Source of the DNA: Botrimarina mediterranea
GTDB lineage: Bacteria > Planctomycetota > Planctomycetia > Pirellulales > Lacipirellulaceae
Direction of reading: 5' to 3'
Assembly: GCF_007753265.1 (NCBI RefSeq)
Contig: NZ_CP036349.1
Coordinates: 4,001,363-4,065,362 of the forward strand
DNA length: 64,000 bases
In this document: positions 1-7,948 of the stretch, one piece after another
Numbering within the stretch: position 1 is the stretch's first letter
Layout: every line of letters begins with the position of its first letter
Notes under the pieces: generated by a model
Databases searched by the model: none
Told to the model about the DNA's origin: nothing
Seen by the model: the letters and a program-made list of their open reading frames with translations, nothing else
Made by a program: the position numbers and the translations under genes

Positions 1-1
1 C

Positions 2-691
2 ATCTACCTGCCGGACCCCGAGTTCCAAGAGCTCGCGCTGTCGGGCGTCGAGACACTGGTGAGTACGCGACTCGATCCGGGTGTGGACCCGGTCGCCGAA
101 GCGGACCGTCGCGGCTCGATCCTCGCGGTCTTGCGGATGGGCAGCAAGGACCTGAACAACCCGGGCGCCGGCTACCAAGAGAACGTCATCCCCGCCGCTT
201 ACGGGGAAGGTTGTGACAACTGCGGCCCGAACGGCGGCGGCTCGTCGCCGAGCTTCAGTGGGCCGATGGCGGGCTCGGCTGGCGGCGCCAACATGCCGAT
301 GGGCATGCCGACCGCCGGCTTCGCTCCGACGCCGATGCCGCCGCACATGATGGCCGGCGCCCCGCAGTGGGGCATGCCGTACACGGGTACGCCGATCGGC
401 CTCCCCGGCCCGCCGCACCTCCCGTTGGGTTCGCCCGCCGGCCTGCGAAAGCACACGATGAAGAACCGCACCCGGGTCCACCTGCCGCCGCCGACGAACG
501 CCGTCAATATCTCGGTCAAGCAGCGTCCTGGCTTGAACTACCCGAATCCTGTGACGCACGTCCACGTGGACGAAGTGAACCGCGCCCCGTTCAACCCGCT
601 GCACGGCACCGTGAAGCCGGGGACTGGGATCCGCACCGCGCTGCAGGGGGCCCAGGTCTACGGCAACCACGGCGAGCAGTACTGCGAGTGA
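2..691 (+). CDS. 3' part of an unrecognised Pro/Gly/Met-rich protein
   Basis: The frame is open from base 2 with no stop, so the true start lies before the window; the in-frame GTG at 59 is probably internal. The 229 visible residues have an ordinary N-terminal part (first residues IYLPDPEFQELALSG), a low-complexity middle rich in Gly, Pro and Met (runs such as MPMGMPTAGF and PPHMMAG), and a basic tail around KNRTRVHLPPP. I recognise no domain. It precedes two secreted proteins on the same strand with a 56 bp gap, so the three may form one envelope-related transcription unit. The low-complexity centre suggests a cell-surface or structural protein, but that is inference. Confidence 0.6.
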   Translation: MYLPDPEFQELALSGVETLVSTRLDPGVDPVAEADRRGSILAVLRMGSKDLNNPGAGYQENVIPAAYGEGCDNCGPNGGGSSPSFSGPMAGSAGGANMPMGMPTAGFAPTPMPPHMMAGAPQWGMPYTGTPIGLPGPPHLPLGSPAGLRKHTMKNRTRVHLPPPTNAVNISVKQRPGLNYPNPVTHVHVDEVNRAPFNPLHGTVKPGTGIRTALQGAQVYGNHGEQYCE

Positions 692-747
692 TGGCTGCTG
701 CGAGTGCGTAACGCCACGATTCTTCACGAGAGACGCTAAGAGTAATC

Positions 748-1500
748 ATGACAACGGTCCGCCCTCTCAGATGCGTCCCGCGAAAGCGGGGCCTTGCCGC
801 TAGCAGCGTGATGCTGTTGGCGACGCTGGGCGGATTGCTGCCGAGCTTGCCTCAACACTCGGCCGCCGAAACGCCCAAGCACTGGCTACACGCCGGCGCC
901 ATGCCTCCGGGAGCGATTGGGAATCAGCGGCTTCTGAGAGGCGGACCGTTGTATGGTTACACACAGCCGATCGAGTGGCGGATGCCTGCGGGCACGAGCA
1001 TCGCGGCGACGGGCCCCTACGGCGAGACGACCGATCGGTCGGAGCGTCTCAAGGTGGGCATCCTAGCGGGACAGCTCTATCGCTTCCGTGTCGAGGGGGT
1101 CCCGGGCATGGAACAAGCGGTCGTCTACCCGACCATCGAGTTGATCGACCGCACCTACCCGCCCTGCGGACGGGAGAGCGAGTTTCCGATCCCCATCGAA
1201 CTGACGATGGAAGACCTCCGGCTCGCCGCCGAGGGCGCCTTCGTTACGCGGGTAGTCTATGTCGAGGACCCAAAGACGGCGTTGCCGGTCTCGGAGAAGG
1301 AAGCGGGCGGCCAGCAGTGGTTCGAGGCCCGGCCGACCGACGACCCGCTCGTCCTCGCCGATGAGTTGGGCCGCCCCGTAGCGATCGTCCGCCTCGGCGC
1401 CCGCGACACGGGCGTCCTAGCAACGGGCTGCTACGCCGAACCCACGCCGCTCGCCGACGCCGCACCGGAAAGCGAAGTGCGTCCAGCATCAACTCACTAA
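748..1500 (+). CDS. secreted protein of unknown function
   Basis: This 250-residue protein has a basic N-terminus followed by a hydrophobic stretch (SSVMLLATLGGLLPSLP) and a likely signal peptidase site near HSAAETP, so it is probably exported. The mature part contains YPTIELIDRTYPPCG and IPIELTMEDL and resembles a compact beta-rich domain, but I can assign no family. It lies between the partial upstream gene and the DUF11 gene on the same strand. No strong ribosome binding site is visible before the ATG at 748. The function is unknown; a role in the envelope alongside the DUF11 protein is a guess from context. Confidence 0.7.
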   Translation: MTTVRPLRCVPRKRGLAASSVMLLATLGGLLPSLPQHSAAETPKHWLHAGAMPPGAIGNQRLLRGGPLYGYTQPIEWRMPAGTSIAATGPYGETTDRSERLKVGILAGQLYRFRVEGVPGMEQAVVYPTIELIDRTYPPCGRESEFPIPIELTMEDLRLAAEGAFVTRVVYVEDPKTALPVSEKEAGGQQWFEARPTDDPLVLADELGRPVAIVRLGARDTGVLATGCYAEPTPLADAAPESEVRPASTH

Positions 1501-1511
1501 AAGAAAGATGC

Positions 1512-1572
1512 ACCACGACGGACACGACGAGCACGACGGATCGTTCGTCGTGCTCGTCGTGTCCGTCGTGGT
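1512..1572. repeat. perfect 27-bp inverted repeat, 7-nt loop
   Basis: Bases 1512-1538 are the exact reverse complement of 1546-1572, with loop GATCGTT. Each arm is itself a 9-nt degenerate repeat of the type CACGACGGA. It sits between the stop of the upstream gene and the ATG of the DUF11 gene at 1598. No T-run follows on the plus strand, so it is not a standard intrinsic terminator, although the mRNA would fold into a strong hairpin. Confidence 0.95.
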
Positions 1573-1597
1573 TAACTCTTGTTTCGAAGAGAGCGCG

Positions 1598-2701
1598 ATG
1601 AGCACACGATTGGACTCGCCGATGATGCCGAACTGGTTCCGGCGGACGCTGGTTATCGTCGCGGCGCTGCTAATGTGTTCTTGCCGCGCTTATGGGCAGG
1701 ATTGTCTGAGCTGCCCGGTCGGCCGTGACGGTAGCGCCAAGGGCGGTTGCAACGTCGAAGGGGGTTGCCCCGTTTGTCAGCCGGATTGCTTCGCCGGCCC
1801 TGGCGACGAGTACTTGTGCGACGGCGGCGACGGCGCCTACTCGACCGGCGTCATGCGTGACGGCAGCCTCTCCGGCTTTGAGCAAGAGGACACCGTCGCC
1901 ACCTACACCGGCTGCGAAGGCAAGACGATCGTCGCGCCGAGCTCGCGGGTTTGCATCTATGCGCCGCGTTTCGCGTCGGTGCGGCAGGTCGTTTATCCGA
2001 TGGGCGCCAATCAGCGGACGTTTGTCGGCGAGTTCGGCGACATCTTCGGCCCCGCCGAGGCGGACCGCACGCAGGTCGCGACCAGTTCGATGCAGAACGT
2101 CGCCCTCAAGGGCCAAGTGCTGCCGCTCCCGCCGGGTCTCTACAAGGGCCGCCAACAAGCGGGCGCTATGGAGCGGCTGCTCGCCGTCGCCGAGGTCCGC
2201 GCGCTCGTTGGCCCTTACGTCAACCTGCAGATCATGCATCTCGGCGAGGTCGTGATGTCCGAAGGACCGGTGATCGCCAAGCACTCGATCGCCGCCGTCA
2301 CCTGGACGGGCGACCAAGAGGTGCAGGTCGTCATCTCGGGCCAAGCCGCGTCGTCGGTCTTCTCGCCCAAGCAGCCGGGCCTGCTGTATCACGTCGACGA
2401 AGGCTGCCCCCGACTACGACTCGTGAAGTGTGCCTCGACCGACACGGCTCTGCCGGGCGACGAGGTCGAGTTCACACTCCGCTTCGACAACGTCGGCGAC
2501 TCGGCGCTGGAAGACCTCGTGATCGTCGACAACCTGACGACCCGTTTGGAGTACGTCGATGGCTCGGCCAAGTCGTCGCGCGACGCCGACTTTACGACCA
2601 GCCGCAACGACGCGGGGTCGCTCATTCTTCGCTGGAAGCTCGACGGCAAGTTAGAAGCCGGCCAAGGCGGCGTTCTTACGTTCAAGTGCCGCGTGCGCTG
2701 A
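1598..2701 (+). CDS. DUF11-domain secreted protein
   Basis: The product has 367 residues. I chose ATG 1598 because the earlier in-frame ATG at 1508 would translate the hairpin at 1512-1572, while MSTRLDSPM leads directly into a signal peptide (TLVIVAALLMCSCRAYGQ). The mature N-terminus is Cys-rich (DCLSCPVG, GGCPVCQPDC), suggesting disulphides or metal binding. The last ~95 residues match a DUF11 beta-sandwich, with GDEVEFTLRFDNVGDSALEDL and VDNLTTRLEYVDGS as typical blocks. DUF11 repeats are common in surface and adhesion proteins; one copy is present here. The role in envelope structure is inferred from family and context. Confidence 0.85.
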   Translation: MSTRLDSPMMPNWFRRTLVIVAALLMCSCRAYGQDCLSCPVGRDGSAKGGCNVEGGCPVCQPDCFAGPGDEYLCDGGDGAYSTGVMRDGSLSGFEQEDTVATYTGCEGKTIVAPSSRVCIYAPRFASVRQVVYPMGANQRTFVGEFGDIFGPAEADRTQVATSSMQNVALKGQVLPLPPGLYKGRQQAGAMERLLAVAEVRALVGPYVNLQIMHLGEVVMSEGPVIAKHSIAAVTWTGDQEVQVVISGQAASSVFSPKQPGLLYHVDEGCPRLRLVKCASTDTALPGDEVEFTLRFDNVGDSALEDLVIVDNLTTRLEYVDGSAKSSRDADFTTSRNDAGSLILRWKLDGKLEAGQGGVLTFKCRVR

Positions 2702-2785
2702 ATGACGAAGCCCCGAATGACGAACCTGTCGGAGCGGTCAATACCCTCCGACAGGTTCGTCATTCGACATTCGGATTTCGTCATT
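2701..2785. repeat. ATGACGA-type long hairpin, copy 1
   Basis: The core arms 2714-2734 and 2746-2766 are perfectly complementary over 21 bp with an 11-nt loop, and outer arms 2701-2709 and 2777-2785 add nine more pairs. Arms are made of the repeated word GAATGACGAA. The repeat overlaps the stop codon of the DUF11 gene. The loop and right arm (TACCCTCCGACAGGTTCGTC) reappear at 50550-50569, so this is a dispersed family. Confidence 0.93.
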
Positions 2786-2894
2786 TGAGCAGCACAATGT
2801 GCTGGTCGCATGAACCCACCCTCCACAGCCAGTGTCCGTCGGGGGCCTTCGGGGCTAGAATCGAGCCTCCCTCCCCTGCCCCGCCTGCTGTGTG

Positions 2895-3836
2895 ATGGCC
2901 TACCTCCAGTTCCTCTTCGTCTGCCTCTCTTTCGGCTCCAACTTTGTCTTGATGGACCGTGCGGCCCATTACTTCGGGCCGTTTGAGATCGCGTTCTTCC
3001 GCGTCGCCAGCGCCGCATTGCTGCTAGCGGCTCTATGGGTGACGGTTGACCGCAAGCAACGCGTCCGCTGGCGCGACTTGCCGGTGATCGCGGGCATCGG
3101 CGTGTTGGCGAACGCTTATCCGTATGTGATTCAACCGCTGCTGATCTCCAACGGATTCGGGCACAGCTTCTTCGGCATGACCGTGACGCTGAACCCGCTG
3201 CTGACGATCCTGGTGTCGATCCCGCTCTTGGGCGTCAAGCCGACGACGCGGCAGATGGTCGGCGTTCTCGGTGGGCTCGTGTTCGTTGTGCTGCTGATGT
3301 ACGAGGGCAACCTCCGCGGCATCGGCTTCGCGATGCTCGCCATGGCGGTCACCGTGCCGCTCACCTACGCCATCGGCAACACGTGGCTAAGCCGCAGCCT
3401 GAGCGGCACGCCGCCGATCGCCTTGACGTGCGTAATGCTGATGTCGTCCGCCACGGCGCTCGGGCCCTTCGCCGCTTCGCCGGCGCTACAAGCGTCGCTC
3501 GGCGCGCCGGTTCCCGCGGTTCGCGCCGACTTTCAATTGGCGGCCAGCGCGATTCTGGTGCTGGGCACGATCGGCACGGGCGTCTGCATCTGGCTGATCG
3601 TCAAGCTCGTCCAATCGCACGGCCCGCTCTTCGCCGGCATGGTGACGTACGTCGTCCCCGTCGTGGCGCTGGTGTGGGGCCTACTCGACAAGGAGCAGAT
3701 CACCACCCGCCAAGTGGTCGCGATCACCGGCATTCTGTCGATGGTCGCTCTCGTCCAAGCCCCGGCACGCCAACAAGCTGCCACGCTCAACGCCAACGAC
3801 AGCTGGCCGGGGAAAACCCTCCCGGCCGATGCGTAG
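2895..3836 (+). CDS. EamA/DMT-family transporter
   Basis: This protein of about 313 residues is almost entirely hydrophobic, with roughly ten predicted membrane helices in two five-helix halves, as expected for drug/metabolite transporters with two EamA domains. Typical features are FVCLSFGSNFVL in helix 1 and GLLDKEQITTRQ near the end of the second half. A GTG directly precedes the ATG at 2895 and either could start translation. A -10-like TAGAAT lies at 2856-2861. Substrate cannot be told from sequence. It is a single gene, followed by a 28-bp hairpin. Confidence 0.85.
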   Translation: MAYLQFLFVCLSFGSNFVLMDRAAHYFGPFEIAFFRVASAALLLAALWVTVDRKQRVRWRDLPVIAGIGVLANAYPYVIQPLLISNGFGHSFFGMTVTLNPLLTILVSIPLLGVKPTTRQMVGVLGGLVFVVLLMYEGNLRGIGFAMLAMAVTVPLTYAIGNTWLSRSLSGTPPIALTCVMLMSSATALGPFAASPALQASLGAPVPAVRADFQLAASAILVLGTIGTGVCIWLIVKLVQSHGPLFAGMVTYVVPVVALVWGLLDKEQITTRQVVAITGILSMVALVQAPARQQAATLNANDSWPGKTLPADA

Positions 3837-3843
3837 AAAGTTG

Positions 3844-3916
3844 AACCACAAAGGAACGAAGGAACCAAGGATGGCCTCGCATAGAGAGTCCTTGGTTCCT
3901 TCGTTCCTTTGTGGTT
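3844..3916. repeat. perfect 28-bp inverted repeat
   Basis: Arms 3844-3871 and 3889-3916 match perfectly, with a 17-nt loop. The arm contains the word AAGGAAC(C/G) three times at an 8-9 nt period. It is followed at 3923-3957 by four copies of an AATCCGCA-like word, a motif that recurs at 52694-52725. There is no T-run. Confidence 0.95.
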
Positions 3917-3963
3917 AATTGCCCTATCCGCAATCCCAAATCCGCAATCCGCAATCGCTCTTC

Positions 3964-5088
3964 ATGCCCGCGCATCCTTGGCTCGCCGATCGCACCGACC
4001 GCTTCGACTCGTCCGGCATCCGTAAGGTGTTCGACCTCGCGGCGAAGATGAAGGACCCGATCAACCTATCGATCGGCCAGCCCGACTTCCCAGCGCCCGA
4101 CTCGCTGAAAGAAGCGGCCTGCAAGGCGATACGCGAGGACAAGAATGGCTACAGCCAAACGCAAGGCGCCGCGGCGCTGCGCGACCGGTTGCAGCAGCGC
4201 GTCGACGAAGAGTGGGGCCACGCCGATCGGAAGCTGCTCGTCACCAGCGGCACGAGCGGCGCGTTGAACCTGGCGATGTGGGCCCTCGTGAACCCCGGCG
4301 ACGAGGTGATCGTCTTCGACCCGTACTTTGTCATGTACCCGACCCTCTGCGAGATGGTCGGCGGCGTCCCGGTCGTGATCGACACCTACGAGGATGACTT
4401 TCAGATTAACTTGGCAAAGGTCGAAGCCGCCATCACACCAAAGACCAAGCTCATTCTCTTCAACAGCCCGGCGAACCCCACGGGCGTCGTCGCCAGCGAC
4501 GCAGCCGCTCGCGGCTTAGCGGAGTTAGCCGCCAAGCACAACATCGCCCTGCTCTCCGACGAGATCTACCGCGAGTTCTGCTACGACGGCGCCCTCCCCT
4601 CGCCCGCCAAGTGGAACGACCAAGCGATCGTCGTGGATGGCTTTAGCAAGTCGTACGGCGTCACCGGCTGGCGGATCGGCTGGGTCCACGGGCCCGCGCC
4701 GTTGATCGACAAGATGGCGGCGCTGCAGCAGTACACGTTCGTCTGCGCGCCCAATCCGTTACAGCACGCGGCGATCGAGGCGTTCACGACCGACATGACG
4801 CCGCAGGTGGACGCCTACCGCGAACGCCGCGACCACATCGTCACCGGCCTCCGCGACGCGGGCTATGAGGTCGCCCCCACCGGCGGCGCCTTCTATGTCT
4901 TCCCGAAGGTCCCCGAGGGGCGAGGCACCGCCAATGAGTTCGTCACCCGCGCGATCGAGAACGAACTGCTGGTAATCCCCGGCGGCATCTTCAGCCGCCG
5001 TGACACGCACTTCCGCATCAGCTATGCGGCGTCGAAGGCGACCATCGACCGCGGCCTCGAAGTATTGCGGCGGCTGGTGAAGGGCTGA
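3964..5088 (+). CDS. class I/II pyridoxal-phosphate aminotransferase
   Basis: The product has 374 residues, typical for a fold-type I aminotransferase of the AspC group. The signature SKSYGVTGWRIGW holds the Lys that binds pyridoxal phosphate; NSPANPTGVV, SDEIYREF and the final FRISYAAS Arg (substrate carboxylate) are also in place. I chose ATG 3964 because the frame further upstream runs into the AATCCGCA repeats at 3923-3957. It probably transaminates an aspartate- or aromatic-type amino acid; the exact substrate is not determinable. It stands alone between an EamA transporter and a PEP-CTERM gene. Confidence 0.9.
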   Translation: MPAHPWLADRTDRFDSSGIRKVFDLAAKMKDPINLSIGQPDFPAPDSLKEAACKAIREDKNGYSQTQGAAALRDRLQQRVDEEWGHADRKLLVTSGTSGALNLAMWALVNPGDEVIVFDPYFVMYPTLCEMVGGVPVVIDTYEDDFQINLAKVEAAITPKTKLILFNSPANPTGVVASDAAARGLAELAAKHNIALLSDEIYREFCYDGALPSPAKWNDQAIVVDGFSKSYGVTGWRIGWVHGPAPLIDKMAALQQYTFVCAPNPLQHAAIEAFTTDMTPQVDAYRERRDHIVTGLRDAGYEVAPTGGAFYVFPKVPEGRGTANEFVTRAIENELLVIPGGIFSRRDTHFRISYAASKATIDRGLEVLRRLVKG

Positions 5089-5314
5089 TGGGCGCCCTCT
5101 CCACCCAGCAGCTTCCCGCTTGGAAGAAAGTTGGTTCTTGACGGTTGTAGGCTAGCGCACCCCTAATTAAGGTCTGCTGAGCAGGTGGTCTAGCGACGCC
5201 TGAGCCCCGGGCATTTCCCCAGGCGCCATTCCCCAGGCAACGTCGCTGCCCCGACGCGCTATTTCACCGCGGCGACGGTGACGCGTCCGACCGGCTCCTC
5301 CATAAGCACCATAG

Positions 5315-5320
5315 TAGACT
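5315..5320 (+). promoter_or_regulatory. possible -10 element directly before a start codon
   Basis: TAGACT lies seven bases before the ATG at 5328, the same spacing as TAAACT before the holA ATG at 13231. If it is a -10 box, transcription would start at or next to the ATG, giving a leaderless mRNA; no Shine-Dalgarno sequence is present. A rival promoter, TTGACG at 5138-5143 with CCTAAT at 5162-5167, would give a ~155-nt leader that contains a weak hairpin at 5192-5247. Confidence 0.35.
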
Positions 5321-5327
5321 GACACCC

Positions 5328-6104
5328 ATGCGTACTCTTTTGGCTCTACCGGCCCTCGTGGCGATGCTCCTCGCCGGTACCGTTGCGGAAGCATCGATCG
5401 CGACCAGCACCTTCAACAACGCGAACCTGGACCCTAGCACGCAGTTAACGGATATCAACGAGAGTCTTTATACGACAACCGTCTTTGGATTCACTGTCCC
5501 CAATCCTCTGGGCTTCCAAGCTGCCGTTGATTCCCAGGGACTCTCAAGTTTTTCCGTGGTCCCTACGGGGAGCAACTCAATCCCAGCGGGAGATTCGATC
5601 TCGTTCTCATCGACCGGCACCAAGTATTTTCGCGGCACCAACAACCCTGGTTCCATTCCGAATCTGGTGACGCTTCTCACAACTGCCGCTCCTACTGAGC
5701 ACACGATCACCTTCAACTCGTCAAATCCAATCAGCGAGATTGTGCTATCGGTATCGAGTCTCAAAGACTCCCGTACGTTTACTTTCACCGGGGGGTCGGC
5801 AGGCAATCCAGATTATGCAACCGGGGACTTAACCCATGCACTTAATAGCGACACGGTCGGCTCGTCGCTCACTGGCAGCGCTGGCAACAGTGCGACTGGG
5901 GATATCGTTTGGATTTTCGATACTCCTTTGATGAATCCGACGATCGAGTTCGAGTTCAACTCTCCGTGGAACACCCAGGTGCATTTCTCTGGCGTCTCCT
6001 ATGTCACCGTCGCTGCGGTCCCGGAGCCAATGTCCTTCGTCTGGTTCGCCGGCACCTTAGGCATGGTGCAGTTCGGCTTCCGTCGCCGCATCGACGCCGA
6101 CTGA
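5328..6104 (+). CDS. PEP-CTERM sorted secreted protein
   Basis: The product has 258 residues with a clear N-terminal signal peptide (LLALPALVAMLLAGTVAEA) and a Ser/Thr/Asn-rich beta-type body. The C-terminus has all the PEP-CTERM parts: VPEP at about residue 234, a hydrophobic segment (MSFVWFAGTLGMVQFGF) and a terminal Arg cluster (RRR). Such proteins are cleaved by an exosortase and delivered to the outer surface or extracellular matrix; no exosortase gene is in this window. The codon use looks somewhat less GC-biased than that of its neighbours. Ligand or function of the body is unknown. Confidence 0.88.
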   Translation: MRTLLALPALVAMLLAGTVAEASIATSTFNNANLDPSTQLTDINESLYTTTVFGFTVPNPLGFQAAVDSQGLSSFSVVPTGSNSIPAGDSISFSSTGTKYFRGTNNPGSIPNLVTLLTTAAPTEHTITFNSSNPISEIVLSVSSLKDSRTFTFTGGSAGNPDYATGDLTHALNSDTVGSSLTGSAGNSATGDIVWIFDTPLMNPTIEFEFNSPWNTQVHFSGVSYVTVAAVPEPMSFVWFAGTLGMVQFGFRRRIDAD

Positions 6105-6290
6105 TTACCTCTTCGCAATTCGCAAGCCGCGAAGCCCGGGTAAACTCTAAAGTTCGCCCGGGCTTTGTCGTTTCTCTGTTCTCCCAAAGCGTTTCCATCT
6201 TCGCAGGGGGCGCTTCTATCAAAGCGTTGGCCTCGGGTTTGCTCATCGTTTGAGACGGGAACCTACACCCCTCAATCGGAGTACGCCATC

Positions 6291-6590
6291 ATGCCCACCG
6301 CATGGACCGACAGAGAAGAACGACAGTACGAGCACATCCGCGACAGCGCCTTGGACCGGGGCCGAACGACCGAACGGGCCGAAGAAATTGCAGCGCGGAC
6401 GGTCAACAAGCAGCGACGCCTGCACGGCAAAACAGCCAATAAGACCACTCAAGGGACCGGTTCGCCCCACGCCAAGCTCGAAGAGCGAACCCGTCAGGAG
6501 CTCTACAACCGCGCGAAGCAGCTGCACATCGTTGGCCGCAGCCGGTTGTCAAAGGTCGAATTGATCGACGCCATCCGCGCACGCAGTTAA
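6291..6590 (+). CDS. small Rho-N/SAP-like domain protein
   Basis: This 99-residue basic, Lys/Arg-rich protein starts at ATG 6291 (MPTAWTDREERQYEHIRD). The N-terminal half is polar and probably flexible or helical; the C-terminal ~35 residues (TRQELYNRAKQLHIVGRSRL, then SKVELIDAIR) have the helix-loop-helix pattern of the Rho-termination-factor N-terminal or SAP fold, which binds nucleic acid. Proteins of this type are often annotated as plasmid-stabilisation or Rho-N proteins and are commonly linked with stress responses. It sits just before a PRC-barrel gene. DNA or RNA binding is inferred from the fold only. Confidence 0.75.
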   Translation: MPTAWTDREERQYEHIRDSALDRGRTTERAEEIAARTVNKQRRLHGKTANKTTQGTGSPHAKLEERTRQELYNRAKQLHIVGRSRLSKVELIDAIRARS

Positions 6591-6736
6591 TCACGCGTCG
6601 CTTGGCGCCGCATGTGCTGCATCTAGTAAGTGCTTACTTCCATACTGGAGTGAAGAATCGACCAACTTTGCGAACTGGCGTTCCGTCGGCGACGACTCAA
6701 TCGCCTGTTCGCAACAATAGCGAAGGAGCGGATCAA

Positions 6737-7111
6737 ATGGCTGTTGGTATCAATCGACAAACCCTATCGGCAGGAACGCTCGTCGGCGACGACGTGAATA
6801 ACTTCGCCGGTGAGAAGGTCGGAACCGTCAAGGAGATCATGCTCGACGTCGATCGCGGTCGCATCTCTTATGTGGTGGTTTCGAGTGGCGGCTTCCTTGG
6901 CATCGGTGACCGTTTGTTCGCTGTGCCGTGGGGAGCGATGCAGGTTGATGGTGAAAACCACGCCCTCTTGTTCGACGTCACAAAGGACCGCCTGGAAGAC
7001 GCGCCGGGCTTCGACCAAGACAACTGGCCGGACTTCGCCGACCAGACGTGGGGGGCTTCGGTCCACGAGTTCTACGGGACTCGGCCGTACTGGGAGACGG
7101 ACCTCCCCTGA
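6737..7111 (+). CDS. PRC-barrel domain protein
   Basis: The product has 124 residues. ATG 6737 is preceded by a good ribosome binding site (GAAGGAG, 6722-6728). Residues ~15-80 (LVGDDVNNFAGEKVGTVKEI and VVVSSGGFLGIGDRLFAVPW) match a PRC-barrel, a small beta-barrel seen in RimM, photosynthetic reaction centre H subunits and many stand-alone stress proteins. The C-terminal ~40 residues are acidic and aromatic (DNWPDFADQTWG). Stand-alone members in other bacteria are often stress-inducible; here the function is unknown. A strong terminator follows at 7159-7196. Confidence 0.85.
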   Translation: MAVGINRQTLSAGTLVGDDVNNFAGEKVGTVKEIMLDVDRGRISYVVVSSGGFLGIGDRLFAVPWGAMQVDGENHALLFDVTKDRLEDAPGFDQDNWPDFADQTWGASVHEFYGTRPYWETDLP

Positions 7112-7158
7112 TGGGACGAGAATGGAGTGACCAAGGATAAAGGGAGCAAGCGTCCCGG

Positions 7159-7196
7159 CGCCGCGGTGGGCAAAAGCCCGCCGCGGCGTTTTTTTT
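7159..7196 (+). terminator. intrinsic terminator of the PRC-barrel gene
   Basis: A 13-bp stem (7159-7171 with 7176-7188, one G-U pair) closes an AAAA loop and is followed by eight T residues (7189-7196). It ends the 6291-7111 unit. Confidence 0.93.
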
Positions 7197-7291
7197 GCGC
7201 AGCGTTTTAGCCGCCAGCGGGTTTCTGCTTGCACTTGCCGACGGGCGCGATTGAATAGCGGCGACTCGCCCCCTCACCCCCGGCTGCGCCA

Positions 7292-7726
7292 ATGCCCGCC
7301 CTCACGCCCTTCCATGTCGCCGTCCCCGTCCACGACATCACTGCCGCCCGCGCGTTCTATGGCGGGGTGCTTGGCTGCCCCGAGGGCCGTAGTGCGCCAC
7401 AGTGGATCGACTTCGACCTCTTCGGTCATCAGTTCGTCGTCCACCTCGACACGTCACGAGACCCGGCCAAAGCTGACGCCACGACCAACCCGGTCGATGG
7501 CCACGGCGTGCCCGTGCCGCACTACGGCGTGGTGCTCGAGATGCCCGACTGGGAGGCGCTCCGCGACCGGCTGCAATCGCATGGCGTCGCGTGGGTGATC
7601 GAGCCCTACACCCGCTTCAAGGGCGAGCCCGGCGAGCAAGCGACCATGTTCCTACGCGACCCCAGCGGCAACGCGCTGGAGTTCAAGGCGTTCCGCGACA
7701 TCGCGGGGCAGCTGTTCGCGAAGTGA
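7292..7726 (+). CDS. VOC-family (glyoxalase/dioxygenase-like) protein
   Basis: The product has 144 residues with the duplicated beta-alpha-beta-beta-beta pattern of the vicinal oxygen chelate superfamily: [20 protein letters not shown] in the first half and [13 protein letters not shown] at the end of the second. Likely metal ligands are the His in FHVAV, the His in PHYGVV and the Glu in ALEFK. Members range from glyoxalases to extradiol dioxygenases and antibiotic-binding proteins, so no substrate can be named. It is a monocistronic gene, ended by an 18-bp hairpin. Confidence 0.87.
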   Translation: MPALTPFHVAVPVHDITAARAFYGGVLGCPEGRSAPQWIDFDLFGHQFVVHLDTSRDPAKADATTNPVDGHGVPVPHYGVVLEMPDWEALRDRLQSHGVAWVIEPYTRFKGEPGEQATMFLRDPSGNALEFKAFRDIAGQLFAK

Positions 7727-7738
7727 TATAAAGAAACG

Positions 7739-7778
7739 CAGCGGGTCGGGTGGAGAATTATCTCCACCCGACCCGCTG
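7739..7778. repeat. perfect 18-bp hairpin with 4-nt loop
   Basis: Arms 7739-7756 and 7761-7778 are fully complementary with loop ATTA. It lies 13 bp after the VOC stop codon. There is no T-run on the plus strand, so if it ends transcription it does so without the usual U-tract. Confidence 0.93.
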
Positions 7779-7948
7779 GCGTTGGAAGGGCAACTGGACC
7801 CCCAGCGGCGGCAGCGTCTAGCGCCCCCGCCCCGAGTTTGAACGTCGCCCTGTGATTTATTCAGCAGTGGGTGGTCGGCAGTGGGTAGTCATCTGGGCAG
7901 CCGCTTGCGCTGCTGCCCACCGCCCTCTGCCGGCTGCCCACTCGGCCG

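Noticed and set aside
1508-1597. Upstream ATG 1508 as the start of the DUF11 gene
   Set aside because: It would translate both arms of the perfect hairpin and place 30 residues before the signal peptide.
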